Source of the DNA: Daucus carota subsp. sativus
Taxonomy: Eukaryota; Streptophyta; Magnoliopsida; Apiales; Apiaceae
DNA length: 64,000 bases
NCBI RefSeq assembly: GCF_001625215.2
Contig: NC_030381.2
Coordinates: 37,384,689 to 37,448,688 of the forward strand
Direction: 5' to 3'
Position numbers and translations under genes: made by a program. The notes under the pieces were generated by a model. That model ran no database searches. It was not told where the DNA came from and saw only the letters and a program-made list of their open reading frames with translations. This document shows positions 36,466 to 48,600 of the stretch, piece after piece. The first letter of the stretch is position 1, and each line of letters starts with the position of its first letter.

Positions 36466-36483
36466 AAACCCTAAAAACCCTAA
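36466..36483. promoter_or_regulatory. Double telo-box upstream of UTP18
   Basis: AAACCCTAAAAACCCTAA sits about 200 bases upstream of the UTP18 ATG, just outside the 5' UTR intron. Telo-boxes (AAACCCTA) near the transcription start are a known feature of plant ribosomal-protein and ribosome-biogenesis genes. Confidence 0.65.
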
Positions 36484-36505
36484 TGAAATTTAGCTACTCG
36501 TGTAT

Positions 36506-36572
36506 TGGGCCCGGCTAAGAAACTAGATCCGGAACGAGGCCCCTGGGCTAAACAAGACTAGGGACTAGCCCA
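36506..36572. promoter_or_regulatory. Three site II (TGGGCY) motifs upstream of UTP18
   Basis: TGGGCC at 36506-36511, TGGGCT at 36544-36549 and, on the other strand, TGGGCT at 36567-36572. Site II elements bind TCP factors and act together with telo-boxes in plant genes induced in dividing cells. Confidence 0.6.
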
Positions 36573-37028
36573 TTAGTATGACCCGGATACAACCTCTGTT
36601 TTGTGAATTAGAGATTTAAGTACCACTGTTCCTAAAATAAATAAAGAAGTTGAGCCAGCATTCTAAAAAAGTTTTTGATTTATTAATAAAATATTATTAA
36701 TTTTTGATAAATATTTAAGAAATTCATCTATTTATCGATTATACTCTGATTTGATTAAAAAATTCAATTTATCCAAAGAACATCTGATAAATCTTAAATC
36801 GATAGGTCAGTCGATTAGTTTTGATTCCGGATTTTTACAATCATGAATTGTTGAGCCCGTAATTAAGAAACATCATTAGATTCAGAACTAGAATAAACAA
36901 TTTTGACGAATAGTAATTACAAAAAAAAAAAAAATTCTCCCTCTAATACATGGTTTACTAAATCTTATTGAATAATTTATACAATATTTTCTAAATCAAA
37001 GATCCTCGTAATACGTTCATTTTTGACA

Positions 37029-37200
37029 ATGCAGGCTTATATGTCTTACAAATTAACTCGGATGAGTCAGAGTCGAACCCAATGCAGGCTTGTATGCCTT
37101 AAAATTAACTCAGATAACTCGGATGAGTCGGAGTCGAACCCAATGCAAGCTAATATGCCTTAAAATTAATTCGGATGAGTCAAAATCGAACTCAGGTCTC
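37029..37200. repeat. Three-copy tandem repeat, ~55-65 base unit
   Basis: The units share AATGCAGGCTT, ATGCCTTA, AAATTAACTC, GGATGAGTC and GAGTCGAACCC. The repeated GAGTCGAACCC resembles a tRNA/SINE B-box, so the array may derive from a SINE-like or tRNA-like sequence. Confidence 0.65.
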
Positions 37201-37776
37201 ACGGACAACAGACGATAAACCCACAAATTGAATTATCCAACCGTGCAGAGGATTAAGGAACGACGTTTTCAAAAATATTGAATACAAATCCTTCTATTCA
37301 CCGGTGCTTAATTTGTATTAAAATTTTAATTTTGAATAATAAAAAATATGCATAAGTTATGTGAGCTTACTTTATTAGTCCGAAGAATACATTTAGTTTT
37401 TAATTAGTGGCTCAATTTTTGATATAAATATACAAATTTAATATATCATTAAATAAAATAATGTAGATAATAAAATAATATAATTTATCAGTTAAGAATC
37501 TATTATAAATAAATTGAAAATCCATGAACAAATACCCATCAATTATATAATTATCTCGGTTTCTTTATCTAAAATTATTTTACAGGTTCGGACTTCTGGT
37601 GGTGCTGAGAATGTTAGGGGCAGGCACATATCTCCATGGAGTATTTATAAATTTTTTACTTGTCCATGCTAACGAAAACACCCATATCATTTCATTAGGT
37701 TATGGCTTTATGAGAGTAAGTAGCATTGCTCCATCTTCTTCAATCATATAAGGTCGATCCGATCCGAGTAAAGTTA

Positions 37777-38115
37777 AAGTTGTGTCCAAAATTTATACCG
37801 ATTTTTAAAAAGTTGGTTAGAATTTTAAATTCTTAAAAAGATGATCAAATTTTGGTTCTGTTTTTTAAAAGTGTGGCTCCCGTTAAACGTCACTAACGGA
37901 GTAACGGACTGAAGGGTAAAAATGAGTTCTAAATTCTCAGAAAAGTGGTCAAATTTTGGCCCGCTTTTTAAAAATGTGGCTCCTGTTAGGCTCTCGTTAG
38001 TGATATTTAACGGGAACCACACTTTTAAAAAGCGGAGCCAAAGTTTGGCCATCTTTTTCAAAATTTAGAATTCAACCAACTTTTTGAAAATCGGCGTAAA
38101 CTTTGGCCACAACTC
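37777..38115. mobile_element. Mutator-like long-TIR MITE
   Basis: Inverted ends of about 130 bases start AGTTGTGTCCAAAATTTA on the left and, inverted, AGTTGTGGCCAAAGTTTACG on the right; both run through AAAAAGTTGGTT and AAGTGTGG into GTTAAA and CACTAACG. The flanks TAAAGTTA (37769-37776) and TAAAGTTTA (38116-38124) look like a 9-base target duplication with one change. It lies just downstream of the pectinesterase gene. Confidence 0.7.
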
Positions 38116-38825
38116 TAAAGTTTACGTCATACATTACCATCATAATAAATCTATTTATAAAATTTTTATAGTTTTACTACTAAATTGTTTTAGAAAAGTG
38201 CTATTGTCCCTTCTTGTATGTATCCCACCGTGAATAAACCAATAAAAGAAAATGGGAAGCAGAACAGATCATGGTGTTTTTGTATTAATCAGTTTTAAGG
38301 TGTCGAGTAACTGGTAAAGTGTCAATTGAGGGATTGTTCTTGTTCTGTCTCTCATGAAAAGAGTCCTGTACCTCATTATTAGATAAAGGGGAGTACCATC
38401 ACATATTCACATGCTTAGGGCCCGAGAGCATTCGCTATTGAATTGTAGCATGCAATAGAGGAATGTTTCCAAGTGCCGGTGAGACGGTGAGTACACTTCA
38501 AATGATCACAGATTGTCAAGTCGATCATAGAGATGATCTTCGCAGCACATGACAAGATGAAATGACACGATCAAGGCTATGGTGACTCCCTAAATCCATA
38601 CAACACAAGGTTGCTTGATATTCTAAAATCAGTGACTATTAGCCGGTAATCCACTGGTTGAATATCGAAACCATCTATCAGAAGAGCCAAAAACTATGAA
38701 AACACGTACGTAGTACTTGTACATTACAGTATTGCAAATGGAGATACAACATGCCTTAAGCTCTACAAGCACTATATTTTCGATACAAATTACATTAACA
38801 TTATTAAGCCCGGAGACCGGAATCC

Positions 38826-40162
38826 TTAAAGCGTAGGAGGAGGAAGCAGCCATCCAGATGCATTAATATGCCCAAGAGTTATGAATGGTTTAGCATCAGC
38901 ATCAGATAACTTCTTTACAAAACCTGCGCGCTGCTCTGGCATCGCTCCTGGTCCTCTGTTCTCAAATTCCGCAAAATATGCAGTTCTGCACTCAATAACA
39001 TCAATGATTTAAATATCACATACATTACTCGTTGGGTTCAAATGTATCAAGTCCATCAAAATTTTACTACATACATAATGCCTAACAAATATTTACCAAA
39101 ACTTAATGAGCAACTTACTCTGCATACTGTGGTCTGCCTAGGCACGACCAGCCTTGAGGGTAAACAACATCACCCATATCAGTATACGAAAAAATCACCT
39201 TAGGATGCGATCTCCAGGTTCTACCCAAGTAGGTCTTTGTGGTGGTTCCTGTTACAGAGCAATGCACAAACGAGAATCCCAAATCTGCATTAGGATCATC
39301 GTTTGCATGCGCGGTGATCACATCTTCTTGTCTTCCATCCAATACATGTAGTTCCGTATTTAAATACAAAGATTTCGAGTTGCCAAATACAAAATCCACA
39401 GTTCCTTCGATGTAAGAGTCCTTGAACAAATGGTTCCCCGCATCATCACATAACGTGTCCTGAAACCCCTGCAGTTTCACGTTGTAGAATGCTCCATTTT
39501 TGCCACTCACTCTCAATGCCACCGCTTGTGCCAGAGGTCGCCCATCCGGCCTTGGCGCTGTATTCTACTCAATTCAAAAATAATTGAATAAATATATTAT
39601 TCAGCAGTGGCGGAAACAGATCCGAATCAGCAGGTTTTATAGACAAATCAAAGTTTTAACTTACTACAATATTGAGATTAACAGCCATGAAATAATCAGC
39701 TGTGGCTTCAACCGTCAGAGTCCCGCTATTCGTAGTTCCATATGTTTTAGCATCACCATTATACGATATAACCGGAACATCATTCGGATCTCCATAGAGT
39801 GTAACAAATGTTTGGTAACGATCCACCAACAATTTCTCAAAATAATTCCCTCCAGCAATGCTAATTATAACGCGACACGGATTACTTCTGGGAACACTCT
39901 TGATAGCCTCGCTGATTGTCTTGAAATCTCCACTTCCATCTTGCTTCACATAGATAATTCTTGGCTGCTTCGATTCTGCCATGGCTAAGGCCGGATCCAA
40001 GTCTTTACGCACGCTGGCCAGGGCAACATTTTTATCGAACCACGCAGACAACTGTGATTTATCTGAAGGAATTGAATCAAAGTCATCACTTACAACTTTA
40101 GGAACCAAGAGCACAAGGATTGTGACCAGAACTGCACCAAATAATGCAACAAGACTGGCCAT
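38826..40162 (-). CDS. Pectinesterase (pectin methylesterase), no PMEI domain
   Basis: This is a cell-wall carbohydrate esterase that demethylates homogalacturonan. It has 367 residues in three exons: 39665-40162, 39119-39564 and 38826-38985, all GT-AG and in frame. A hydrophobic signal segment (about 2-25) is followed by a short spacer rather than an inhibitor domain, so it is a type II (group 1) enzyme. Catalytic motifs are QGFQDTLCDD (Gln201), GTVDFVFG (Asp223) and YLGRTWRSHPK (Arg281, Trp283; LGRTW replaces the usual LGRPW). The C-terminus GHINASGWLLPPP is typical of the pollen-type PPME1 / Ole e 11 / Sal k 1 branch, so it may act in pollen, though expression is not visible here. The first in-frame ATG (40162) was used. 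Confidence 0.94.
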
Positions 40163-40625
40163 ATGAGTAGTGTTTGAGTGTAATGTGAAGTGAAGTTGTG
40201 AAAGAGAGATGAAACATAAGAGAAGAGATGATGAGCTCAAATGTAGTGCTTATCGGCTATTGAGTTGAAAATTGATGAAATCAAACTGAGCGGCGATGAG
40301 ATTGCCATGTTTGGACATATATGCATGGAGACTTGGACTTACACATGTTGTGTGCAGTATGGACGTGTTGCGTGCGTTTGTAAGAGTAAGACTGTACAAA
40401 TGAAACTCTAGTTTATTTGTTTTTTTTTCTCTAAGTAATTATTGTGTAACATTAACTAAAAAAAAGTTCGTTTTCAAAAACTAATGTGGTGCGGCAACAC
40501 CTATCACTAGTACACGGAAAAAAGATCGGGATTTTATGAAAAATATATTCGTTTCTAAAATTTTTTGATGGAATTTATATTTAAAAAAAAATGTAAAAAT
40601 ACTAATATACAACCAAAATCAAATA

Positions 40626-40792
40626 CTCACTCTGTTTTTTAATATATGATGTTTTGAATTTTTTTTTTCTGAATAAAAATATATAATCAAAATTTTAAAT
40701 CACAATAAAAATAATAATTTTTACTAGTCGGTCAATCCACCTAAAGATACGTTCCCAAGTCAAAAGTGACCTATAACAAAAAACAGAGGGAG
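40626..40792. mobile_element. Degenerate Stowaway-type MITE
   Basis: Ends CTCACTCTGTTTTTTA and AAAACAGAGGGAG are flanked by TA (40624-40625 and 40793-40794). Non-coding. It lies about 465 bases upstream of the pectinesterase start. Confidence 0.6.
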
Positions 40793-40799
40793 TATAATT

Positions 40800-42385
40800 A
40801 ATAGCAACTCTATTTTTTTACAGAAAGAAATTGTTTTGGATTGCAAATAGTATTAAAAAAATAGTATCTAGTTATTTTTTGTTGCAATTTCCGCAAAGCC
40901 ACTGCAAGCTCATTTATGGGCTATTCAAAAAGCCATAAATGGGCTTCTGAGAACAGAAAATCTTCAAGGTGACGGTTGAAAGTGACAATATTATCGCATT
41001 TCAAATCTTCTGAAATCAAGCTGAAAAGGAAGATGCAATAAAAGCTGAGGAATTATCAGTTGTTCTGTATCAAATCAATAGGTTGAGGCTGCATCTGCAA
41101 TAGAACAAGTCTAGGAAAGATGATTCGGAGAGGTGGGAATTGGGATTATGAACTCAGGTCAGGTTTCAGCACTTCGAACGAAATAGTAATGAAAATATTT
41201 TTTTTTTAATTCTTTTATGATTTTGTGCTGTGTTTAGGATAAATGAACATAGAAGAAAATAAATTTAGAAGAAATGAAACAGAATTTGAACTATGAATAA
41301 TTTTCAAAAATTCTATTTCTTACCCCAAACTCTGAGTTCACGGCCACGGGCAACTGTGGACGGCCCTATTTCTTTCTATATGTTCTCAAATGTCATCAGA
41401 ACAATTTCATATTTATTCATTTATTTCTCGTAAAACTCCCACATCCATATTATATTTTCTTTTATATTTACATATTTCACTCTATTCCATTTCATATTAT
41501 TGTCTCTAACCAAAACACAATATTAGTTTTTTGTAAATATATGAAAATATGATTCGTACCGAAAACACCTAATGCAACTTTTTATATGTATAAAATTTGT
41601 AATCAAATATAATCCAAATTGACTATTTCCGAAAAAGTGATATTATTTTTGATTACATTCAATTATATTTGATTGTAAATTATATTTCTGTAAGAAATAT
41701 TTAAAAAATAGCATTTTTATGAAAAAAAAAGTTTGATACGAAAAATTAAAAGAAGAGGAGTGTGCTTTTCAAAAGACCCGATATATTATTTATCAAAACA
41801 ATATAACAATATAAACATCTATCTTGTGATATAAATTATATAAAATTTTGTCAAAAAAAAATACAAGAAAATATACAGATATATATTATATAGTGCACAT
41901 CTGGCGGTAAGAAACAAAAAACAGAATACGTGAAAATATTCAACGATTTCTGTTACCTTCTGGACATGTAGCATGCCCTGTGTTTATTCATGATTCATAT
42001 CAACGATAGTATAACATGATAGTTTTGTCACATGTAATGTCTGTTGTATATATTTTTTCTTTTGGAAAATATGAAAAAGAAAATGAGGAAAAGGTGAAAA
42101 TTAAAAGGTATTTCATGATATATACAGGATTGGTTTGACCAACTATTTATTTCATATATTTCATAGAAAGCATACATGCACTTCCTGCGAAAAGGAACAA
42201 CACATTAACCATGAGCAAGGAAACTATTTGATGAGGATTTTTAGTAGAAATATACATGTGAGTGGGGGCATGAACTCCCACTCTTTCATGCTCAATCCGT
42301 CCCGATGACCTCACCCTTTAATCATCAATTTCACCTTCAATCCGTCCGATGACCTCGCCCTTTGATCATCAATTTCTAAAGGAAA
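40800..42385. other. Intergenic, no supported gene
   Basis: A short hairpin (CATTTATGGGCT / AGCCATAAATG) lies at 40911-40946. A region at about 41230-41520 has GTGTTTAGGATAA and, inverted, GTGTTTTGGTTAG ends, suggesting an eroded TIR element. Otherwise nothing is recognised. Confidence 0.35.
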
Positions 42386-42389
42386 ATGT

Positions 42390-42551
42390 TTGGTGCACAT
42401 AATTGTGTAAAAAAACATGTACATAATGATATGTGGTGGATTTTAATTGGATGGCCCCCCTGCATTTACACCAACCACCCCAATTAAAATCCTCCACATC
42501 ACTTGCCATATCATTATGTACAAATTTTCTGTACACAATTATGTGCAACTA
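42390..42551. mobile_element. Hairpin MITE
   Basis: The two halves are inverted copies: TGCACATAATTGTGTA, GTACATAATGATATG and GGATTTTAATTG all recur inverted on the right. The unit is about 160 bases and non-coding. Superfamily unassigned. Confidence 0.65.
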
Positions 42552-42631
42552 TCACTACTCATTTCTAAAACAGATAATTAAATATTCTAACCAAACGACT
42601 AATTTAACAGAAAATATTAAGTTCATCCTTA

Positions 42632-42868
42632 TCAAAAAAATTGGCCACCAGATTTAAATAGGGCAGGGCTGTGGTCCTTGTGGATGATGGTCTTGATGAA
42701 TTGTCCTGATTTTCTGCCACAATCTCCTCTTCTTCCAGCACTTGTCATTGCATGCCTCCTTTTGTACAAACACCGCTCCATGACTTGAAAATGAGCTGCT
42801 AAAACAGCTTTGTGTTGCCAAAGGACTGGAGCTGTCCTGAGCATTTTAGTGAACAAGTGTTTGCTCAT
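42632..42868 (-). CDS. Small unidentified ORF (uncertain)
   Basis: A 78-codon ATG-started frame, basic and Cys/His-containing (MLRTAPVLWQHKAVLAAHFQ near the start, RRGDCGRKSGQF later). Base composition is richer in G+C than the flanks, which is why it is listed. I do not recognise a family; it has no visible splice partner and may be chance or a gene fragment. Confidence 0.2.
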   Translation of the reverse strand: MSKHLFTKMLRTAPVLWQHKAVLAAHFQVMERCLYKRRHAMTSAGRRGDCGRKSGQFIKTIIHKDHSPALFKSGGQFF

Positions 42869-42869
42869 T

Positions 42870-44060
42870 TTGTGGCCTCAGCTGCTTCTGATTAGTTTGT
42901 CATGTGTTCTGTGCAAAACCACACAGGCTCCCGAGACAGTCTCGTGTATTAGAGGGAGCCACTAGGGCAATTGATTTGTCGTTGCAAATTTAAGGTGCAC
43001 TTTAGATACTCTTTTTCATAATTAATTAATTGTATAATAGTGTGGTTCTAACTTCAAATTATAGCATCCACGGAGAGCCAATAACTTATATTTGAAATAT
43101 AATCCTGCGAGTGCGAGTCGTTTATAATAATCTAACAAATACTTTCAAATAAATAATAATAATCTAAGAAAGTGGGGAATTAACACATGACTTTGTACCG
43201 ATACAAATTTAACCATATTATTATTCTATGTATTTATCAATTAAGACGGATTTTCATTTTTTATGACGCTGAAAAATATGAAACAAGGAATTCGTAGGTA
43301 AATAACAGAGCAAATCTATCTGTGTGAGAAATAGGAAGGTGACATAGAAGGCTCGCACACACGAGGACTTTGAATAATTGGAATGAAGGCCCGTCAAGCA
43401 GACCAAAACAAGTGGACCCATTTGCGGGTGGAGCAGAATGAAGGAACATGGGTGCTGGCCCAAGTGACGAACGGACTACGGTAGAATAATTTCTTTTGTG
43501 ACTAGACAATTTGAAAAGTAGTAGTAAGAATTTATAGGGCCTCTTTTAAGTACAGCCAAGCCCTTTTCTTTTGGCGAGTCCATTTTTCAACCTCATCAGT
43601 CATCACATTTCATGCGGTCCACATTTCATATTCAACATTTAATTTCTCGCACGGTGCTTCGGATTATTCTCCGCTTATACAAACTCCAAAACTAACCTTT
43701 TTTCTCCTCCCGCCATACCCACATTTCTTTACCGATATTTGTATTCTCTATCTTCCCTCGTATGGATAAGTATGTTATCATAAACTACCTGAGGAAAAGA
43801 GGTGCATTCACTTATAAAGTAAGATATATGGAATTTAATTTCAGAGGATTTTTTCATGAAATTATCTTTGATGATAAGACATGAAAGTCAGACTTATAAT
43901 TTGATGATTATGAATTATGCACATGGTGAGACACCAATACAGAGTCGAGTCTGGTCATCATTTCAGAAAATATTAATTGAATAAGATGCAATAGTCTAAT
44001 GCACACAAATTTAATGTTAACCGTACCATACTTATTTAATCATACTTATTTAATATCATT
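42870..44060. other. Intergenic, no supported gene
   Basis: AT-rich with scattered short frames on the minus strand (43254-43509) that resemble no known protein. An imperfect palindrome CGAGACTGTCTCG, which includes TGTCTC, is present near 42930. Confidence 0.35.
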
Positions 44061-44061
44061 A

Positions 44062-44310
44062 TTCCCTCCGTTTTAATTTACATGTCCACTTTCAAAAAAA
44101 AAAATTGTTTCAAATTACTTGTCCACTTCAACTTTCGATGCAAAATCATATTTCCAAAGTCAATTCAACTCCACATATCTCTATTTATATTTCCTAGATC
44201 AATCTCACTCCACATATTTTGATCATTTAATGCAATTAATTTGTGAACATCCACTTTTCTTAAACTGTGTGATTTTTTTAAAGTGGATATCTAATTTGAA
44301 ACGGAGGGAG
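44062..44310. mobile_element. Stowaway-type MITE
   Basis: Ends TTCCCTCCGTTTTAATTTA and GAAACGGAGGGAG are flanked by TA (44060-44061 and 44311-44312). The interior repeats TTGTCCACTT-like units near both ends. Non-coding. Confidence 0.75.
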
Positions 44311-45437
44311 TATTTAATATGATATTATTCGTTCTGAGATGCGGTCAAAACGCATATGAATTTATTTTTAGACTCCTTTCACAACAACACATATTAATAA
44401 AGATTTATAAGTTACTTGTATTCAATACAAATCTTCTTTATTTTATAGTGTGAGATTTGAATCGACACTCACTCACCAATTAAATAATTTATAAGACTAA
44501 GAGATTATTCCATGTCATTTGAGATGATGCGTTCAATTGTTTACCACTGAAATTTATTCGAACATAAACCGAAGTTATACGTCACATTAATCAAATAATA
44601 AGAAAAACTACAAGTTTAGTTTATATTAGCTTTGTAAATATGATGCAAGTGAAAGAAGTAAAGATAATAAGGCAGCATATGTGGGGTTAAATATGAGTGG
44701 CACAAGAATGAGGGACGGGGATGGAGTAGACAACACAAAACGATGGACCCAATACAGTAAGGCTGTGGAGCCTCATGTTCTCGTGGTCCTTGCAAAATTG
44801 CACCCGTACAAAAATATACAACTGACTTGGGCTCACTTCAACATCCGACCCATCAAGTCATCACCCATTTTATGAGTTGTGCACATGGAGAGATTACTCG
44901 TGTCAACGTGGACATTATATTCATATTAATCCCACCTAATTTCACTTTATTCGTATTGTTACTTTGCAAGTGAGGAAGATTAAGTTGTTTATAATAATAA
45001 TGATCTTATTTGATAATTAGTGGTTAGTAATTAGGTTAGTATTTAACTCGCGGATCTATTTTGACTTAGTTATTTGAAGTAATGTCAATAGTGATTAAAT
45101 TAGTCAAATAACTATTTGTTTAGCATTTTTGTATTCGATTGAACAAATGTCAATCCTCTCGCAACTCCTTTAAGTAATTTTTTAATAATTACTGTTTTTA
45201 AATACAAACCATTATTTGAACTCATAAACTATCAAAACACTAATGTTTGACAAAACCTCTATTATAAACCAAATCTCCAAATCTCCAATTTTCTCATACA
45301 TTTAACTTCAACATTTTCAATAAACTTGTCGAACAAGATCTTCACTTTAATTTTAAAAATGACGTACAAAATTAATGTTCCAAGAGACTTCTTAATGACT
45401 TTTTAAAAATTTAATAATCTCCTCTTTTTATTCTCTT

Positions 45438-45630
45438 CTAAAGAGCATTTACACGCTCTTAACTTATTATTATTATTAAAAATATAATATTCACTTTCCT
45501 CCCATTCCATTCACTTTTCTCTTCAACCTTTCTTTTAAAAATATGACAAACAAATATAAAAAATGATTGAAATTGTTACAAATATTTTGAGTTTCAAAAA
45601 ATAATTTACACACCCACCAAAGATGCTCTA
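45438..45630. mobile_element. Possible Tourist-like MITE
   Basis: The left end AGAGCATTTACACG and the right end read inverted AGAGCATCTTTGGTG are flanked by TAA-like trinucleotides. The interior is AT-rich. Confidence 0.35.
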
Positions 45631-46165
45631 AACCGGCTAATAGAATAAAAATAACGCAATGCGTTAATAAATAGCCGAACCAACCGTTCATACTTTTTAT
45701 ATTAAAACTTACGGGTAACCATATGCTCGAAACGGAATTAAAACATGTAAACCGATTTAATAAAATAAAGAGAGTGTATTATCTAACCGAAGATTAGGCC
45801 CCACTGAACACATCAGATGTTTAGCTTCTATCTTCCGACATGGAGAGGGTCCCGCTCACATGGTTATAAAACTGCTCCCTCCTTGGCTGATCAGACGATG
45901 CTAAAGAAACAATGAGAATCAATCTGAACCGTTGGGTTCCCCGGACCACAGACTTGAATGATAAAATAGTTGAAGTAGGGTTGTGTATATAGTTATACAT
46001 ACATGTCTGTCTGTCATCTGTCCCCTCATGGCTACTCGTGTGACAAACACACCTAGCTGTATCTCTCTTTATTTCTTTCCAACCGTGTCTTTTATTCCCC
46101 ACACGTTTACTCCTTGCGTGAAGTACATATCACCCCTTATCTTTCACGCTTGGCGGACTCGTTAT

Positions 46166-46580
46166 AATTTCGGGTTTCGGGACGAATTTTGATTCGGAAC
46201 ACTAAATATAGAGTAAGTTTAATTTAAATATCCAACATTTTTCTAAATTAAAAGTTCATCATCTCTAAATTGAACTTTCGGATTTTGAAATGAATTTTGA
46301 TCCGAAACACTAAATATAGTTAAGTTTAGTCTAGATGTCCAGTATCTCTCTAAATCAAAACTTCATCATTCTAAATCGAACGTGATGCTAAATATAATGT
46401 AAATATAGTCTAGATATCCAACATCTTTCTAAATCGAAACTTCATCACCCCTAAATTGATATTACGGATTTTGAAATGAATTCTAATCCAGAACACTAAA
46501 TATAGTATAAGTTTAGTATATGTGTCCAGCATCTCCTTAAATCAAAACTCCATCTTAACTTCATCATTCTAAATCGAACG
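46166..46580. repeat. Tandem array upstream of the AUX/IAA gene
   Basis: Four diverged units of about 80-120 bases each run through GGATTTTGAAATGAATT, ACACTAAATATAG, AGTTTAG, ATCCAACATCT, TCTAAATC and AACTTCATCA. The third copy lacks its first 40 bases. The array ends about 580 bases before the AUX/IAA start codon. Confidence 0.75.
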
Positions 46581-46989
46581 TGTTGTTCACTGCTGCATTA
46601 TAAAAATTATAATTGTGTCTTGTTAGTAAGTAGCTACTACTTTTTTGATATAATATAAGCGTTTGATAAAAAATTGTACTATCAGAGCAATATTCTGTGC
46701 AGATGTTAGGGAAGTAGCTATTTCATGTATATTGATGTAGTGATAAGGGTTTGGATCCTAAAATATTCATCCTATTTTGATTGACGGAAAAATTCAAAGA
46801 ATTTAAAATTTACATCAGGATCGTATTGAGGAAAATATTGCAGGCCTAAAGAACGTTAAAGAGTGCGTGCGAATAGAGCGGGTGAGTAACAAAATGTTTG
46901 TTCGTGTTGGGAAATTTATGCACCAAGAGAATAACACACCTAGATATTGTCCACAACCCTTATCATTGTTTATACACCTCTCACCTCTC

Positions 46990-46996
46990 TATATAA
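46990..46996 (+). promoter_or_regulatory. TATA box of the AUX/IAA gene
   Basis: TATATAA lies 166 bases upstream of the ATG after a CT-rich stretch. This predicts a leader of about 135 bases, reasonable for AUX/IAA genes. Confidence 0.55.
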
Positions 46997-47161
46997 CCAA
47001 CTTCATTTCCATCATCTCATCATTCCTCATACTTGCAATCACACACAATCTAACACAACCCTTCAACTCTTTATCTCCAACACAGCCTTGAGAAAACATA
47101 CAAGTTCTCGTATCACACAAATTTTAAAGACTTTCTACATAAACCAAAGAATTAGCTAGTA

Positions 47162-47947
47162 ATGGAGCAAGAAAGCCATGTTATGAAAGCAACTGAGCTC
47201 AGGTTAGGGTTACCAGGATCCGATGAGCCCGTGAAGAAGAGTAACAACAAGCGAGCTTCATCAGAGATGAATAATAATTTGTCGAATGCTGAAAAGGAAG
47301 ATCATCAAGAATCACCTGTCCCCCCAACCAAGTGAGTAATCAACATTTCTATAAAATTATAGACAAGGATAAGAAATAAAAATATGCTTGCTTAGGTAGC
47401 ATCAACTTGGCTTAGACTTGAGACACATATTAACATTGTTATTTCACACGAATTAACAGGACACAAGTCGTTGGTTGGCCACCAGTCAGAGCTTACCGCA
47501 AAAATGTTTTGCGACAAAAGAAGACGGAGGCAGATAGCAGCGGGATGTATGTTAAAGTGAGCATGGATGGAGCTCCGTTCCTCAGAAAGATCGATCTTAA
47601 GGTGTACAACAACTACACTGAGCTCTTAAAAGCCTTCGAAAACATGTTCAAGTGCACTATAGGTAAGAAGAATATTTGATTCACATACCCCTGGTGTTTC
47701 TAAACAGACTTACATAAGTCTGTGGTTGAATTGATTGTTATTCATGTCCTGATGGTTGTTTGTTGTTGATACAGGTGTGTATTGTGAAAAAGAAGGATAT
47801 AATGGATCTGAGGATGCCCTAACTTACGAAGATAAAGACGGGGACTGGATGCTAGCAGGAGATGTTCCATGGGAGATGTTTATTGGTTCCTGCAGAAGGA
47901 TGAGGATTATGAAAGCCTCCGAAGCTAAAGGATTGGGATGTCTGTAA
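47162..47947 (+). CDS. AUX/IAA auxin-response repressor
   Basis: This is a nuclear repressor of ARF factors, degraded through TIR1/AFB when auxin is present. It has 181 residues in three exons: 47162-47331, 47460-47662 and 47775-47947. Domain I has the EAR motif (LRLGL, residues 13-17). Domain II has the complete degron core [13 protein letters not shown] (GWPPV at 62-66). The PB1 domain spans about 84-172, with the basic face [16 protein letters not shown] and the acidic face [19 protein letters not shown]. The C-terminus carries KASEAKGLG, a typical SV40-like nuclear-localisation context. Short length and sequence fit the IAA1-IAA4 group. It should be auxin-labile and probably auxin-induced. 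Exact orthologue not assigned. Confidence 0.95.
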
Positions 47948-48600
47948 TGTAACTTGCATACACGCAACTATACACACACTCCTGAGCCTGGGTTCTTCAA
48001 GAATATCGATGCTAAAAGAGTATACATTCCACCCAACTCGAAGCTGGTTGTTTTTTTGGTCACGAACCAGTAAATCATGTTCTGAAAAGTACATGACATA
48101 CTCCCAGAAACAGAGGCAATTGTTTGAGACTTTGTAAAAATTATCTTGCGAGTCTTTTCTTTTGGGCGTTTGCCCCTTAAGATGTAATTATGTTCGGCTT
48201 TTCCATGGAAATACAGTATGTTTACTGCAAGTTTTAGATCTTATTGTAGTTCTAAAAAGAATGAAAGAAACTAACGAATCTGGTGGTATAGGAAACTAAT
48301 TGCAATCATATCCCTTCTCCTAACTGAACATCAATAGTATTTCAAACAATGATAATTGATCACCCAGCTTGGTAGAACTGTTTATCCGCAGCAAAACCAT
48401 GTTAAATATTCCATAAACAACAACAATATCAGATTCAACAAAAGAAACAACCCCTAAACGATCACAAGCTTCAGTAGAGTACATGGAAAGTCTATATTCA
48501 ATATACCATCAGAAAATTAGAAGGGGAAGGAATTGATTAGTAAAGTTGATGATATGATATACAAAAATGCTTCCAACTGGTTACCAAATCAAATCAGCAC

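Noticed and set aside
45821-46192. Overlapping 93- and 69-codon frames
   Set aside because: They overlap each other on opposite strands, match no family I know, and lie in repeat-rich promoter-side DNA.
46867-47159. Frames just upstream of the AUX/IAA start
   Set aside because: They lie around the TATA box and in the leader; the true start is the ATG at 47162, in frame with the EAR motif.
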